Part shown: in pieces, positions 18,115 through 27,367 of the stretch | Layout of the letters: the number at the start of each line of letters is the position of its first letter | Position numbering within the stretch: the first letter of the stretch is position 1 | Assembly: GCF_017912555.1 (NCBI RefSeq) | Contig: NZ_JAERSD010000008.1 | Location: 62,001 to 126,000, forward strand | Source of the DNA: Bacillus sp. REN3 | GTDB lineage: Bacteria; Bacillota; Bacilli; Bacillales; Cytobacillaceae | DNA length: 64,000 nt | Direction of reading: 5' to 3' | Made by a program: the position numbers and the translations under genes | The notes under the pieces: generated by a model | The model's database searches: none | Told to the model about the DNA's origin: nothing | The model's input: the letters and a program-made list of their open reading frames with translations, nothing else

Positions 18115-18138
18115 TTCCCGCCATCAGGCGGGAATTTT
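18115..18138 (+). terminator. intrinsic terminator of fer
   Basis: TTCCCGCC/GGCGGGAA stem, 4-nt loop, then TTTTGTT, 10 nt after the fer stop. Confidence 0.85.
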
Positions 18139-18350
18139 GTTATCTAAGGCATCATAGTGATGAGCTTCCAAAGTTAGTGGGAAACATAAAGCTGTGGTTA
18201 TTAAGATAAGAGCGGGGAACTGCGACTCTTGCAGCGAGGCTTCACAACATCCGCCTTGGAAAGCAAATAAAACAGCCATTGGGCAAACAGGGGCACCAAT
18301 AACAAGAGCAGCCTAAAACATACAAAGATTATATCTCCGGTCGGAACAAG

Positions 18351-18379
18351 AAAAGCAACGGTGCAGGCCGTTGCTTTTT
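18351..18379 (-). terminator. terminator of ribU
   Basis: AAAGCAACGG/CCGTTGCTTT stem with TGCAGG loop; the minus-strand side continues TTTTCTT. Located 20 nt past the ribU stop. The plus side also has a T-run, so it may work both ways. The 18139-18350 stretch before it holds nothing I recognise. Confidence 0.8.
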
Positions 18380-18399
18380 AATAGTCATCCAAAAATGCC

Positions 18400-18981
18400 T
18401 TATGCATTTTTTAAAGAGTGCTGTCTTTCAATCCAAGTTTTCAGTCTCGTGAACATCAGCATAAAGACGATGGACATCAGGATTCCTTTTGCAATGTTGA
18501 ATGGCAGAATACCCGAAACGATGTATGCCCTTGCTTCAGGCCCGGACATTGCTGGCATATTCAAGAACATGGTATATGCTGGAAGGAACACATAATAATT
18601 CAGGATACTCATCAATATCGCCATGCTGATCGAACCAACAACCAAGGCGAAGGTCATCCCTTTTGTCGTTTTAAGCTTCATGTATATATAATAGGTCGGA
18701 AGGATGAATAGCACACCTGCTGCAAAGTTGGCGGCATGGCCGACTGGGACACCAGTCTCACTTCCGGTCATGAAATAATCAAGCATATTCTTGATCAACT
18801 CTACCAAAATTCCGGCTGCTGGCCCAAAGATCAATGCAGCAATCAATGCAGGAACATCGCTGAAATCGACCATCAGGAATTTTGGAAATGGCGGCAGCGG
18901 AAAGTTCAGCAGCATCAGCACATAGGAAATGCTGCTCAACATCGCAATCGATACCATTGCTTTGACACTAGTATTCTTCAT
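18400..18981 (-). CDS. ribU: riboflavin ECF transporter substrate-binding component RibU
   Basis: 193 aa, six predicted helices, with the family pattern KFLMVDFSDVPALIAALIFGP in the N-terminal third. RibU (YpaA/FmnP) is the S-component that captures riboflavin and works with the shared ECF energy-coupling module encoded elsewhere. RBS AAAGGAGAG before 18981. Controlled by the FMN riboswitch upstream. Confidence 0.94.
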   Translation of the reverse strand: MKNTSVKAMVSIAMLSSISYVLMLLNFPLPPFPKFLMVDFSDVPALIAALIFGPAAGILVELIKNMLDYFMTGSETGVPVGHAANFAAGVLFILPTYYIYMKLKTTKGMTFALVVGSISMAILMSILNYYVFLPAYTMFLNMPAMSGPEARAYIVSGILPFNIAKGILMSIVFMLMFTRLKTWIERQHSLKNA

Positions 18982-19059
18982 AAATCCTCTCTCCTTTTAG
19001 AGATCCATCTCACCTAAGAAGAAAGGTTCAGCATCGGCATGCGCCCAGAAATACAAATT

Positions 19060-19081
19060 CCCTCAAGAAAGCTCTTGAGGG
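19060..19081 (-). terminator. riboswitch expression-platform hairpin of ribU leader
   Basis: CCCTCAAGA/TCTTGAGGG stem followed on the minus strand by a T-rich run, between the FMN aptamer and ribU. A second hairpin (19108-19135, ACGTTCAAAA/TTTTGAACGT) lies between them. I infer that this is the FMN-dependent terminator. Confidence 0.6.
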
Positions 19082-19149
19082 AGAAATCGCTAAGGCATGC
19101 TTAATAAACGTTCAAAACCTGCATTTTTTGAACGTCCGCAGAACCTCCA

Positions 19150-19272
19150 CCTTCTCCCATCCAGACTATACTGTCGGCTTTGGAATCGCACCAAATCCTG
19201 CCTAAAAAGGCTCGCGGGCTTAGAGTTCATGCCTCATCACCGCCGGTCGGGAATTTCACCCTGCCCCGAAGA
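19150..19272 (-). promoter_or_regulatory. FMN riboswitch (RFN element)
   Basis: Reading the minus strand shows the conserved RFN blocks in order: CTTCGGGGCAGGGTG, AATTCCCGACCGGCGGTGAT, AGCCCGCGAGCC, GATTTGGTGCGATTCC, AAAGCCGACAGTATAGTC and TGGATGGGAGAAGG. The ends pair as P1. FMN binding is known to stop ribU expression. The sequence match is nearly complete. Confidence 0.96.
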
Positions 19273-19298
19273 TAGACCATATTTGATTTTACAAGATT

Positions 19299-19327
19299 AT
19301 TATACTGAAAAAAAGAATTTTTGTGAA
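19299..19327 (-). promoter_or_regulatory. SigA promoter of the ribU leader
   Basis: Minus-strand TTCACA, 17-nt spacer, TATAAT; transcription would begin near 19292, about 20 nt before the RFN element. Confidence 0.75.
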
Positions 19328-19488
19328 GATGTTTGCTTGTGGCAAATTTTTGATTTCCGAAAAAATAAAACGAAATGTTTGTTGGATGAAAGCATCCATT
19401 GATTACAAGAGGCTTATGTACATGCCGGACTTATTGAAGGAGAGCGTATTTGCGGGCATACTTATAAGATGACTGGCTGCTGAAACAG

Positions 19489-19523
19489 GAAAACCAGGCC
19501 ATTCACCTGATGGCCTGGTTTTC
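19489..19523 (-). terminator. terminator of the PHP phosphatase gene
   Basis: 13-bp perfect stem AAAACCAGGCCAT/ATGGCCTGGTTTT, 20 nt after the stop codon at 19544, then CCTGTTTC on the minus strand. Confidence 0.8.
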
Positions 19524-19543
19524 TTTCTTGCTCCTCTCCCAAA

Positions 19544-20356
19544 TCAGCCGAGTGGAAATTCCTTTCTCTCTCCTTTTGAGAAAGTCATAACCTTTTCATA
19601 TCCCACTTCTTTTGCCAGCTGAAGGGCCTGGTCATAATCCGCACCGACATGATCAGGTATGTGGGCGTCCGATGAAAGGACTATTGGTATTTTTTTAGCA
19701 TGGCACATTTTCAAAAGCCTCTTATCCGGATAAAGGCTTTGTGTCGGCTTCCTTAATCCGGCAGTACTGATTTCCACACATGTCTTCGAATTAGCCAGAG
19801 CATTTGCAGCACGTTCGTATTGTTCAAGCAAGAACTCTTCCTCAGCGGGTATGTAATTAAAAATCTTCACTAAATCAAGATGGCCGATGATATCGAAAAG
19901 GTTTGACTCTGCCAGCGTCACCACTTGGTCGAAATACTGGCGGTAAACCTCCCGGACGTCCCTTTTATCCCATTCATCTCTGTACTCTGCGAGATCTATA
20001 CCAAAATCGCCGACCCAATGGATGGATCCAATGACATAATCAAAATCATAGCTGCTGATAAAACGTTCCATTTCTGCATGCTTTCCAGGAGTGTAATCCA
20101 TTTCAATCGACATTTTGACATCAATACCTTGTTTCCACGCGTCCTCAAAAAGCTTTACATAATCATCCATATCATAAAACCTTCGTTCATCCACCCAGCT
20201 ATTACGGAGAATGTCAGCCGTTTGATAGAAATGGTAGGCATGCTCCGAAATCCCAAAATGCTCAATTCCCTTTTCAGCGGCAGCATCAGTGAACTGCTTC
20301 AAATACTCAAGTGTCAAAGTTCCTCTTTCCAAATGATTATGGTAATCCGTCAACAT
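19544..20356 (-). CDS. hisK: PHP-family histidinol-phosphatase (HisJ/HisK type)
   Basis: 270 aa (B. subtilis HisK 268). PHP metal-binding motifs are present: DYHNHLE at the N-terminus, ISEHAYHFY near 37, GSIHWVGDFG near 112, GHLDLVKIF near 160 and SSDAH near 230. The family dephosphorylates histidinol phosphate in histidine synthesis, though substrates can vary. A G-run (GGGGG) lies 11 nt before the start. No other his genes are nearby, so the pathway assignment rests on homology only. Confidence 0.8.
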   Translation of the reverse strand: MLTDYHNHLERGTLTLEYLKQFTDAAAEKGIEHFGISEHAYHFYQTADILRNSWVDERRFYDMDDYVKLFEDAWKQGIDVKMSIEMDYTPGKHAEMERFISSYDFDYVIGSIHWVGDFGIDLAEYRDEWDKRDVREVYRQYFDQVVTLAESNLFDIIGHLDLVKIFNYIPAEEEFLLEQYERAANALANSKTCVEISTAGLRKPTQSLYPDKRLLKMCHAKKIPIVLSSDAHIPDHVGADYDQALQLAKEVGYEKVMTFSKGERKEFPLG

Positions 20357-20426
20357 CTTTATTCATTGCCCCCTGACTTCGTTTCTCCTATTATACTTTT
20401 TGCAAAGCGGTCGGGACAAGGATTTG

Positions 20427-21335
20427 CTACTGTGTGATCAATATTTGCTGCGGCTTGATAACATCTGATGTCAAGCGGTTGAGCTGTTTCAATGCATCAA
20501 CGGATGTGTTCGTTTTTTTTGCAATTGAATAAAGAGTATCACCAGTAGAGACAGTATATTTGTTGTTTGCGTTTCCTTCGCTTGCCAGTTTCGGGCGGTC
20601 TAAAAGTTGATTGTCTTTATTTGTTCTTAAGTGCGATTGAGAATGGGTCTGCTGATTTTGTGCGCTGGATTGCACTCTTTCCTCTTTTTCTTCAGTAGGG
20701 TTTTTCTTGCTTTGACCATTCTTCATACTGAGCGATCGATCTTCCGTTCCATCATTTACAGACAGTTTTGCGATTGTTTCGACCGATTCATTAGCATCTT
20801 GATTCACTCGCACAAAGACAGGCTGTCCAATCAAAGCATGACCCAGCGCTTTTTCTGGATTGATGGCATTTTCTTTTTCAAATGTCCATTCGTTTTGGTG
20901 AATTTCAAAATGAAGGTGGACTCCGGAAGAATCCCCGGTATTGCCCATTTCACCGATGATCTCCCCTCGCTGTACGATTGCCCCTTCCTTCACAAGCCGT
21001 TTGTTCAAATGTGCATAAACCGTTTCGAGATTGTTATCATGCTTGATAAAAATGACATGTCCATATGAATTGGAGTAATAGGATTTTGTGACAATCCCTT
21101 TATCGACCGTATGAATAGGGGTGAGGGCAGTTGACGCGATATCGATTCCTTTATGTTCGCCGTTACGGGTTCCATATAGATCCGTAACCACACCTTCTGC
21201 AGGCCAAACCCATTTTGATGTTAATTCTTCAATATCAAGCATTTCTGCCTGTGAGTGCTTTCCGCCAAGAAAAAGCAAGCTGATGCATAAGGCCATCAGT
21301 CCAGCAATGAGTAAACGCTTTATAAAATCGTGCAT
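20427..21335 (-). CDS. secreted M23 endopeptidase with C-terminal LysM domain
   Basis: 302 aa. Signal peptide (1 to about 31), LytM/M23 domain (about 45-165) with zinc-site motifs NGEHKGIDIAS and HLHFEIH, a polar Q/S/N-rich linker (about 195-255), and a LysM domain at the C-terminus (YTVSTGDTLYSIAKKTN). It is likely to cut peptide cross-links in cell-wall or spore peptidoglycan after binding by LysM. AGGAGG 6 nt before 21335 fixes the start; the longer frame from 21368 is not needed. Not in this place in B. subtilis. Confidence 0.85.
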   Translation of the reverse strand: MHDFIKRLLIAGLMALCISLLFLGGKHSQAEMLDIEELTSKWVWPAEGVVTDLYGTRNGEHKGIDIASTALTPIHTVDKGIVTKSYYSNSYGHVIFIKHDNNLETVYAHLNKRLVKEGAIVQRGEIIGEMGNTGDSSGVHLHFEIHQNEWTFEKENAINPEKALGHALIGQPVFVRVNQDANESVETIAKLSVNDGTEDRSLSMKNGQSKKNPTEEKEERVQSSAQNQQTHSQSHLRTNKDNQLLDRPKLASEGNANNKYTVSTGDTLYSIAKKTNTSVDALKQLNRLTSDVIKPQQILITQ

Positions 21336-21483
21336 TTTCTTCCTCCTAACTTTTTGCTCCCATTCCATCCCTATGACAGCATGTACTAGCTTAGAACCTT
21401 TCTGGGATATGGGGTTGCAGTTAAAAGCACATTCGTTATGTTTTCTGATAAATGGCTTTTTTATGCAGGAGAGAAGAACAAAA

Positions 21484-21515
21484 AATAAGGGAAAGCCTTA
21501 TGACTCTCCCTTATT
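21484..21515 (-). terminator. terminator of sigX-rsiX
   Basis: 9-bp stem AATAAGGGA/TCCCTTATT followed by TTTTTG on the minus strand; it overlaps the rsiX stop codon. Confidence 0.85.
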
Positions 21516-22755
21516 CTATATTCTTTTTATTAGGCGCGACAGGAACCGGGATTGTTTCATCCAGGTTGAAAGGCCCGACTTGCTTTGTATTTGCACCATC
21601 GATTTTAACTTCTTGAAATCCAAACTCTTTCGCTGTCAGCAGGATGGCTTCCAAGGCCGGCTTGAACCCATCGTTCACTTCCATCCCGTCGTTCAAATTG
21701 ATTTTAATGACCTTGTTTTCCTGGTCAGCCTCGATTTTCGCCGGTTCGAAGTTTTGAGGAAGTGAAGGGCGTAAATTCAGGGAAGCGACACTTTTTGTCA
21801 TTTGTTCGAACGCAGGTTCAATTGAATTGAAAGCTTCTTTGGTCGGCACCAGATATGGCTGATCGGCACCTTTCGGATAAAGGAATAAAAAGGCCCGCCC
21901 TCGCTTTTGCTGAGGAATCTTATGTTCCTCTATATTGCCAAAGTTCCCTAAATCCACGCCTGGTTTGCCTTCTGTTGTGAAGGTCAGTTTAGCAACCCCC
22001 TGCCCGGCAAGGCTTTGTTCCATCCCCCTAAGTAACATGTCGCTTGAAACAGAACCGTTTTTATACGGGTGGCTTTGCTTGAAGTCCACCTTCATTACAA
22101 GCGAAGCCTGATCATATGTGATTTCTGCATCAATTGGGTAAAATTCGCTCAGGCCCCATTCTTTCTCCTTCAACAGCCCCATCGTATCCATGAAAGTATC
22201 AATCCACGTTTTTGATTCTACAGAAGGCATCGCCACTGTCACGGGAACAAGCGTCTGGACATTCGCATCAGGAATCGCATAAGTAATTACTCTTTTTCCC
22301 TCTGTCTCCCCTGGGTACAGTGCTGTCAGATCCGCATAGGGATCAGCTATGTCTTCCTCCGCCATGAACCTTTCGGTCTCTTTTTCTTTCTCATCCATTA
22401 ACTCAAGGCTGTCATTTTCACTCTCATCATTGTCACTCTTTATCGAGACTTTATCGAAAGCCGCTTTTTCATCCCCCGTCTGCCCTACCTTCGCTTCTTG
22501 GTGTTCGATGGATTCACTGTCCATGCTTTGGTTTTCGGGCTGATTTAAATCCAGCATGCCTGGTGTAAGGATGAAAGCAAGCAGAATCACTGCAACCGCT
22601 GTTATGGCCGGATACAGCCATGCCGGTAATCTTCTCTTTTCGGATCGATGGGCGATATTTAGGTAAATGTCACGAGGATCGCGATGGTCTTTTACCTTTG
22701 GCATATCACGAAGGAGTTCTTCAAGCTGCTTATCGCTTAACTGTGACTTTTTCAC
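21511..22755 (-). CDS. rsiX: anti-sigma-X factor RsiX
   Basis: 414 aa. Cytoplasmic N-terminus (1-45, LSDKQLEELLRDMPKVKDHR) that should hold SigX, one transmembrane helix (about 47-66), and a large extracellular part with an acidic linker (80-130) and a folded domain of the GerMN-like kind. B. subtilis RsiX is about 370 aa, so the linker is longer here. The gene overlaps sigX by 26 nt, so translation is probably coupled. Confidence 0.88.
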   Translation of the reverse strand: MKKSQLSDKQLEELLRDMPKVKDHRDPRDIYLNIAHRSEKRRLPAWLYPAITAVAVILLAFILTPGMLDLNQPENQSMDSESIEHQEAKVGQTGDEKAAFDKVSIKSDNDESENDSLELMDEKEKETERFMAEEDIADPYADLTALYPGETEGKRVITYAIPDANVQTLVPVTVAMPSVESKTWIDTFMDTMGLLKEKEWGLSEFYPIDAEITYDQASLVMKVDFKQSHPYKNGSVSSDMLLRGMEQSLAGQGVAKLTFTTEGKPGVDLGNFGNIEEHKIPQQKRGRAFLFLYPKGADQPYLVPTKEAFNSIEPAFEQMTKSVASLNLRPSLPQNFEPAKIEADQENKVIKINLNDGMEVNDGFKPALEAILLTAKEFGFQEVKIDGANTKQVGPFNLDETIPVPVAPNKKNIE

Positions 22756-23281
22756 TGGCCATCCCTTCCTTTTCGATCATTTCCTCCATATGTTTCTTTA
22801 ACGTCTTTAATGCGCGATGCTGCGTGGTCTTTACCTTGCTTTCTGTCCATGATAAAGCCTCCGCTGTTTCCGCGATAGAGAGTTCGTGGATGTAACGCAT
22901 GATAATAACCAGTCGCTGGTCGACCGTACACTTGTCAAGGCATTTATACATCATCTGTATTTCTTCTCTCTGCATTGCTATTTCTTCGGGAATCGGACTT
23001 TCATCCATTACCTGCCTTGCGGAAAGGTCAAACGATTCCAAAAGACGCTGTTTCCAGCCTTTTTGCTTGCGGAAGTGATCAATGGCCACATTCTTCGCAA
23101 TGGAGAACAACCATGTCTTTTCACTGCTTTTCCCTTCAAAACGCCCGTATGCCTTAAGTACACGGATATATACTTCCTGTACAAGGTCTTCAGCCTGTTC
23201 TTTGTTTTTTACCATATAAAACAAAAACTGAAAAACGTCATGATGATATTTAGTATATAAGTCATCAAAAACGGAGTCCAT
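22730..23281 (-). CDS. sigX: ECF sigma factor SigX
   Basis: 183 aa with sigma region 2 (FLFYMVKNKEQAEDLVQEVY, RFEGKSSEKTWLFSIAKN) and region 4 (LSIAETAEALSWTESKVKTT). It directs genes for envelope charge modification and resistance to cationic peptides in B. subtilis. Start 23281 (MDSVFDDLY) matches the family start and has GGAGGGG about 9 nt upstream; two earlier in-frame starts at 23290 and 23305 fit less well. Adjacent to the res operon, as in B. subtilis. Confidence 0.93.
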   Translation of the reverse strand: MDSVFDDLYTKYHHDVFQFLFYMVKNKEQAEDLVQEVYIRVLKAYGRFEGKSSEKTWLFSIAKNVAIDHFRKQKGWKQRLLESFDLSARQVMDESPIPEEIAMQREEIQMMYKCLDKCTVDQRLVIIMRYIHELSIAETAEALSWTESKVKTTQHRALKTLKKHMEEMIEKEGMASEKVTVKR

Positions 23282-23312
23282 CAGTTGCATCCCCTCCGCA
23301 ATCATAAGATTA

Positions 23313-23339
23313 GTCGTAAAGTATGTATAGAAAGTTTCA
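23313..23339 (-). promoter_or_regulatory. ECF-type autoregulatory promoter of sigX
   Basis: Minus-strand TGAAAC (23334-23339), 17-nt spacer, CGAC (23313-23316), 32 nt upstream of the sigX start. This fits the SigX/SigW/SigM class consensus. It implies that SigX (or an overlapping ECF factor) transcribes its own gene. Confidence 0.75.
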
Positions 23340-23475
23340 TACTAACTATAGTATTTCCCTCGTGGAAAGGGAAGGGTTATTTTCCATGAATTGCTGTTTT
23401 AAAACTTCAGGTAGAGAGAAACTGAAAAGGCATTTGAGGTTGACATATGTTCTTGCGAAAAACCTTTCTTGCCCA

Positions 23476-23507
23476 GAAAAAAAGCCCATCCTTCTGGAAG
23501 GCGGGCC
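23476..23507 (-). terminator. terminator of resDE
   Basis: GCCC..CTTC/GAAG..GGGC hairpin with a CA loop and a seven-T run on the minus strand, 65 nt past the resE stop; it isolates sigX from res. Confidence 0.85.
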
Positions 23508-23571
23508 AAAAATTTTCAATATCCTCAAAATGTTTCTTGTGAATCAAGAATAGTCGGCACACTATTCTAAT

Positions 23572-25359
23572 TTACTCATTATTTCGAGGGATGAAGAAGG
23601 AAAATGTCGTACCTTGTCCAAGCTTGCTCTTAACGGATATGTTCCCCCGATGGGCATCAATGATATTCTTGGCGATGGCAAGGCCAAGGCCTGTCCCCGA
23701 GCGGCCCCTTGTCCTTGATTTATCAGCTTTATAAAATCTCTCGAACAAGAATGGTAAATCCTCTTCTGGGATGCCTGGTCCCTGGTCACTCACCTCAATG
23801 TGCAACCCGCGCTCATCCGTCCTTGCTGTTATCAAAATGGATGCAGATTCCGGAACATGCCTCATGGCGTTATCAACAAGGTTCGTCAGTACCTGTTCAA
23901 TCCTGTCAGGATCAAAGCGGAAAAACTGTTCCTCTGTGTCAAGGTTCACCGATAGCTCAATTTCCTTCTCTTTTGCCAGACCTTGGAACTTTCGGATGAC
24001 CCTGTTCAAATATGGCTCCAATTCAACTGACTCTACAGACAATAAAATATGCCCTGCTTCCATCCGGGCTAAATCGAGCAGTTCATTTACAAGCCTGCCC
24101 ATCCTAAGAGATTCATCATAGATGACCTTTGCCATTTCTTTCTTCTCATCATCCGTCTGGGCAATGTCATCCACTATGGCTTCACTATATCCCTGCATCA
24201 TGGAAATCGGGGTCCTTAATTCATGGGAGACATTCGCAATGAAGTCTTCCCTCAATTTATCCATTTTGCGTTCTTCCGTCATATCCCTGACTACGGCGAC
24301 AGCTCCCCGGATGAATCGTTTGTTGTAAAGCGGACTCACAATGATGACCCAGGTCCTGCCCTGGGCAGAAATCTCACCGATTTGCTCTTTTTCTGTATTG
24401 ACGGCAAGCTGGAACAATTCCATCACTTCCGAAGGTACGGCATCCGTATTGTCATTGCCAAGGCCCTGTTCATAAAACCAGTACCGAAGGAAAAGCTCCG
24501 CAGGCGGATTCGTGATCAGGATCGTCCCATCCCTGCTGAAGGTAATAACGCCGTCAGCCATGCTGCTCAAGATGCTTGTCAGCTGCTCCTTTTCCTGGCT
24601 GAGGGCATTCATATTGAACTTTAACTGGCGGCCCATTTGATTGAAGGCAGTTGCCAATTCACCGATCTCATCATTGGTAAGGATTGGCACTTTCGTGTCG
24701 AACTTTCCTCTCGCCACTTCAAAGGCAGCTTCCCGCATTTTCCGTAACGGTGCCGTAATCCTTGTCGACAGGAAGAAAGCGAAAATCGTTGTCAATACGA
24801 TGGCTACTCCTGCCGCAAGCAAGATGAATTTCGTTGTCAGCCTTGTTGTTTTCTCCATTACTTCCAATGATTGATAGATGAAGACGGCGCCGTTCTCTTT
24901 ATTATATTGCTGAAGCGGCACACCAATCATCAGGTAGCGGGCATCATCGCCTGCACCAGCAAACTCTGGGAGGGATGAAATGGCACTTACCTCTTTCCTT
25001 TTTGTGAAAACATCCTCCAATTCCTTGCTAGATCGGAAGTAGGAAATGGGAATGTTGATGGCTTCTTCAGTCCCAGGCGAATAAAAATACGTATCATTGT
25101 CGAGGATGACAGTCACCCTGGAATCGTCATCCACCATCTCCCATGCTATCTCTAGGCCAAGTTCCCTCTCCTTGCCTGGATGATCCTCAAGGACACGGGC
25201 GATTTTCTCAGCAGTATTCGTCAGCCCGTTTCTTCTTTCATTGATGTGATAGTTTTCAAAAAACTCAAGGAGCATAACTGTAAGGATGAATAAAACAAAA
25301 GAAACGAGCAGAAGAATGGTAACCCAGAGTTTACCTACTACACTGCGCCAAAACATCAT
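23572..25359 (-). CDS. resE: sensor histidine kinase ResE
   Basis: 595 aa. Two transmembrane helices (about 10-30 and 170-195) enclose an extracellular sensor region; then HAMP (about 195-245), a PAS domain (about 255-360), HisKA with NVSHELRTPISMMQGYSEA (the phosphorylated His), and HATPase with NLVDNAMRHV, DQGPGIPEE and GTGLGLAIAKN. ResE senses low oxygen and redox state and phosphorylates ResD. Overlaps resD by 4 nt. Confidence 0.95.
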   Translation of the reverse strand: MMFWRSVVGKLWVTILLLVSFVLFILTVMLLEFFENYHINERRNGLTNTAEKIARVLEDHPGKERELGLEIAWEMVDDDSRVTVILDNDTYFYSPGTEEAINIPISYFRSSKELEDVFTKRKEVSAISSLPEFAGAGDDARYLMIGVPLQQYNKENGAVFIYQSLEVMEKTTRLTTKFILLAAGVAIVLTTIFAFFLSTRITAPLRKMREAAFEVARGKFDTKVPILTNDEIGELATAFNQMGRQLKFNMNALSQEKEQLTSILSSMADGVITFSRDGTILITNPPAELFLRYWFYEQGLGNDNTDAVPSEVMELFQLAVNTEKEQIGEISAQGRTWVIIVSPLYNKRFIRGAVAVVRDMTEERKMDKLREDFIANVSHELRTPISMMQGYSEAIVDDIAQTDDEKKEMAKVIYDESLRMGRLVNELLDLARMEAGHILLSVESVELEPYLNRVIRKFQGLAKEKEIELSVNLDTEEQFFRFDPDRIEQVLTNLVDNAMRHVPESASILITARTDERGLHIEVSDQGPGIPEEDLPFLFERFYKADKSRTRGRSGTGLGLAIAKNIIDAHRGNISVKSKLGQGTTFSFFIPRNNE

Positions 25360-26072
25360 TCATTGACTACCTCGAACTTGTAGCCAACCCCCCAGACAGT
25401 CACAATCATTTTCGCAGCCTGTTCAGAAACTTTGTTCAGTTTTTCACGAAGCCTCTTGACATGGGTATCCACTGTCCGCAAATCCCCAAAAAACTCGTAA
25501 TGCCAAACCTCTTTCAACAGCTGTTCGCGATCGAACACTTTGTCCGGAGATTTTGCCAGGAAGTATAAAAGTTCGTATTCTTTTGGTGTCAAGCTCACTT
25601 CTTTTCCATCAGCAGATACCCTGTGAGCATCGTTGTCGATCGTTAGATGAGGGAAAACGATTACATCTTTCGCTGTTGTTTCAGTTTGCAGATAGCTTGT
25701 GCTTGAAGAGCGGCGCAGCATGGCTTTTACCCGCAAGACGACTTCCCTTGGGCTGAAGGGCTTAACGATATAGTCATCTGTTCCGACCTCAAAGCCCTGG
25801 ACCCTGTTCACTTCTTCCCCTTTTGCGGTAAGCATGATGACAGGAGTCGATTTCTTTTCGCGCAATTCGCGGCAAACTTCAATACCGTCTTTTCCAGGCA
25901 TCATTAAATCAAGAAGGATGACATCATAATCATTGGCAAGCGATTTCGCCAATGCTTCATTCCCGTCCTCGGCTTCTTCGATTATATAGTTCTCTCTTTC
26001 AAGGTACATCTTCAATAAACGCCTTATTCTTTCTTCATCATCCACCACTAAAATCTTCACGTCTTTTTCCAT
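25356..26072 (-). CDS. resD: response regulator ResD
   Basis: 238 aa OmpR/PhoB type. Receiver domain (1-120) with VVDDEERI, phospho-acceptor Asp in DVILLDLMMPG, and a Lys in DDYIVKPFSPRE; winged-helix domain (about 135-238) with RTVDTHVKRLREKLN. It activates genes for cytochrome biogenesis and anaerobic respiration. It lies between resC and resE; the resABC terminator-like hairpin before it suggests partly independent expression. Confidence 0.96.
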   Translation of the reverse strand: MEKDVKILVVDDEERIRRLLKMYLERENYIIEEAEDGNEALAKSLANDYDVILLDLMMPGKDGIEVCRELREKKSTPVIMLTAKGEEVNRVQGFEVGTDDYIVKPFSPREVVLRVKAMLRRSSSTSYLQTETTAKDVIVFPHLTIDNDAHRVSADGKEVSLTPKEYELLYFLAKSPDKVFDREQLLKEVWHYEFFGDLRTVDTHVKRLREKLNKVSEQAAKMIVTVWGVGYKFEVVNE

Positions 26073-26140
26073 TGGATAGATCCCTCCCTGCGAATATTTT
26101 ACATAAACATACGGTTTCTTGCTATGTTTTTTTAAGAAAG

Positions 26141-26164
26141 GCCTTCACAACATACGGTGAAGGC
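26141..26164. terminator. hairpin between resC and resD
   Basis: GCCTTCAC/GTGAAGGC stem with an 8-nt loop, 20-40 nt after the resC stop. On the minus strand it is followed by CTTTCTTAAAAAAA, weak as a terminator, so some readthrough into resDE is expected. Confidence 0.6.
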
Positions 26165-26182
26165 TTAATATTTTTGTCACAA

Positions 26183-27367
26183 TTAAGAACCTGCATATGA
26201 GTGTAACCCAGCAATGACGAGGTTGACAGCCACAAGATTGAACAGGATGATGATGAATCCTATGACAGCCAGCCATGCGGATTTTTGCCCATGCCAGCCT
26301 TTCGATAAACGCAAGTGCAGGAATGCGGCGTAGAATAGCCATGTGATGAGCGCCCACACTTCTTTTGGATCCCATCCCCAGAATCGTGTCCAGGCGATCT
26401 GCGCCCAGATCATAGCGAAAATCAATCCTCCAAGGGTGAATACCGGAAATCCAATCAGCACGGAACGATATCCGATTTCATCGACCAGATCAAGGTTGAT
26501 GTTCTTGGTCCAAGGCTGGAGTGCGGCTCCGATCGGTTTACGGAGAATCAGCCTGAAAAGCCCATATAATAAGACGCCTGCCATCAATGACCATATAACC
26601 GTATTTAGCTTTTTCGCATTGATAATTGCCGGTGTTTCGAATATCGGCTGCATCCTGTCTTTATCAGCAGCTTCGAATTCGTGCGGGCCAACAAGGGCTG
26701 GTACGGTATATTCTTCCGTAGCCGGCTGACCATCCTTATTGATATAGTTGAATTTCGCCTCATAATCTGTTAAAGAAAAGTAGGTCGAAACAAATACAAA
26801 TCCAAGCGTACAAACCAATCCAAACAAGACTGCTTCGAGCCATCTGTTGCCTTTTGTTCTCTTGGTCTGGTCAACCGTTTTGACCAAATAAATCAGTCCA
26901 GCAACGAAGCTGATGGCCAGGATTGCTTGTCCAATCGCAGTTGTCGTCACATGGATGTGCAGCCAGTAGCTTTGCAGCGCCGGGATCAATGGGGTGACCT
27001 CCCGTGGGAACATGCTTCCATAAGCGATGATCAACGCGGCTACAGGCAATGTGAACAGCCCAAGCAGAGGAGTCTTATACATGTAATACAGGACGATGAA
27101 CGCGCCGACCAGTGCCATTCCAAAGAATGTCGTGAACTCAAACAAGTTGCTGACTGGGGCGTGTCCAGATGCAACCCACCTTAAAACAAAAAATGTAAAC
27201 TGGGATATGAAGCCCGCAATTGTTACAGCCATCCCGACTTTTGCCCATTTATTCGGGACATCTCTATCCGTATGTCTTTTATCCCTGATGGATCCTCCAA
27301 AGAACAGGGTTCCGACTAAATACAGGATAAATGCTGCGAACAGGAAATTCGAACTTAATTCAACCAT
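26183..27367 (-). CDS. resC: cytochrome c biogenesis protein ResC (CcsA family)
   Basis: 394 aa multi-pass membrane protein. The haem-handling WWD-type signature is [15 protein letters not shown] near residue 310, with flanking conserved His residues (WLHIHVTTT and [12 protein letters not shown]). With ResB it delivers haem to apocytochrome c outside the membrane. The ATG follows the resB TAG stop directly, inside the site GGAGGGG. Confidence 0.95.
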   Translation of the reverse strand: MVELSSNFLFAAFILYLVGTLFFGGSIRDKRHTDRDVPNKWAKVGMAVTIAGFISQFTFFVLRWVASGHAPVSNLFEFTTFFGMALVGAFIVLYYMYKTPLLGLFTLPVAALIIAYGSMFPREVTPLIPALQSYWLHIHVTTTAIGQAILAISFVAGLIYLVKTVDQTKRTKGNRWLEAVLFGLVCTLGFVFVSTYFSLTDYEAKFNYINKDGQPATEEYTVPALVGPHEFEAADKDRMQPIFETPAIINAKKLNTVIWSLMAGVLLYGLFRLILRKPIGAALQPWTKNINLDLVDEIGYRSVLIGFPVFTLGGLIFAMIWAQIAWTRFWGWDPKEVWALITWLFYAAFLHLRLSKGWHGQKSAWLAVIGFIIILFNLVAVNLVIAGLHSYAGS

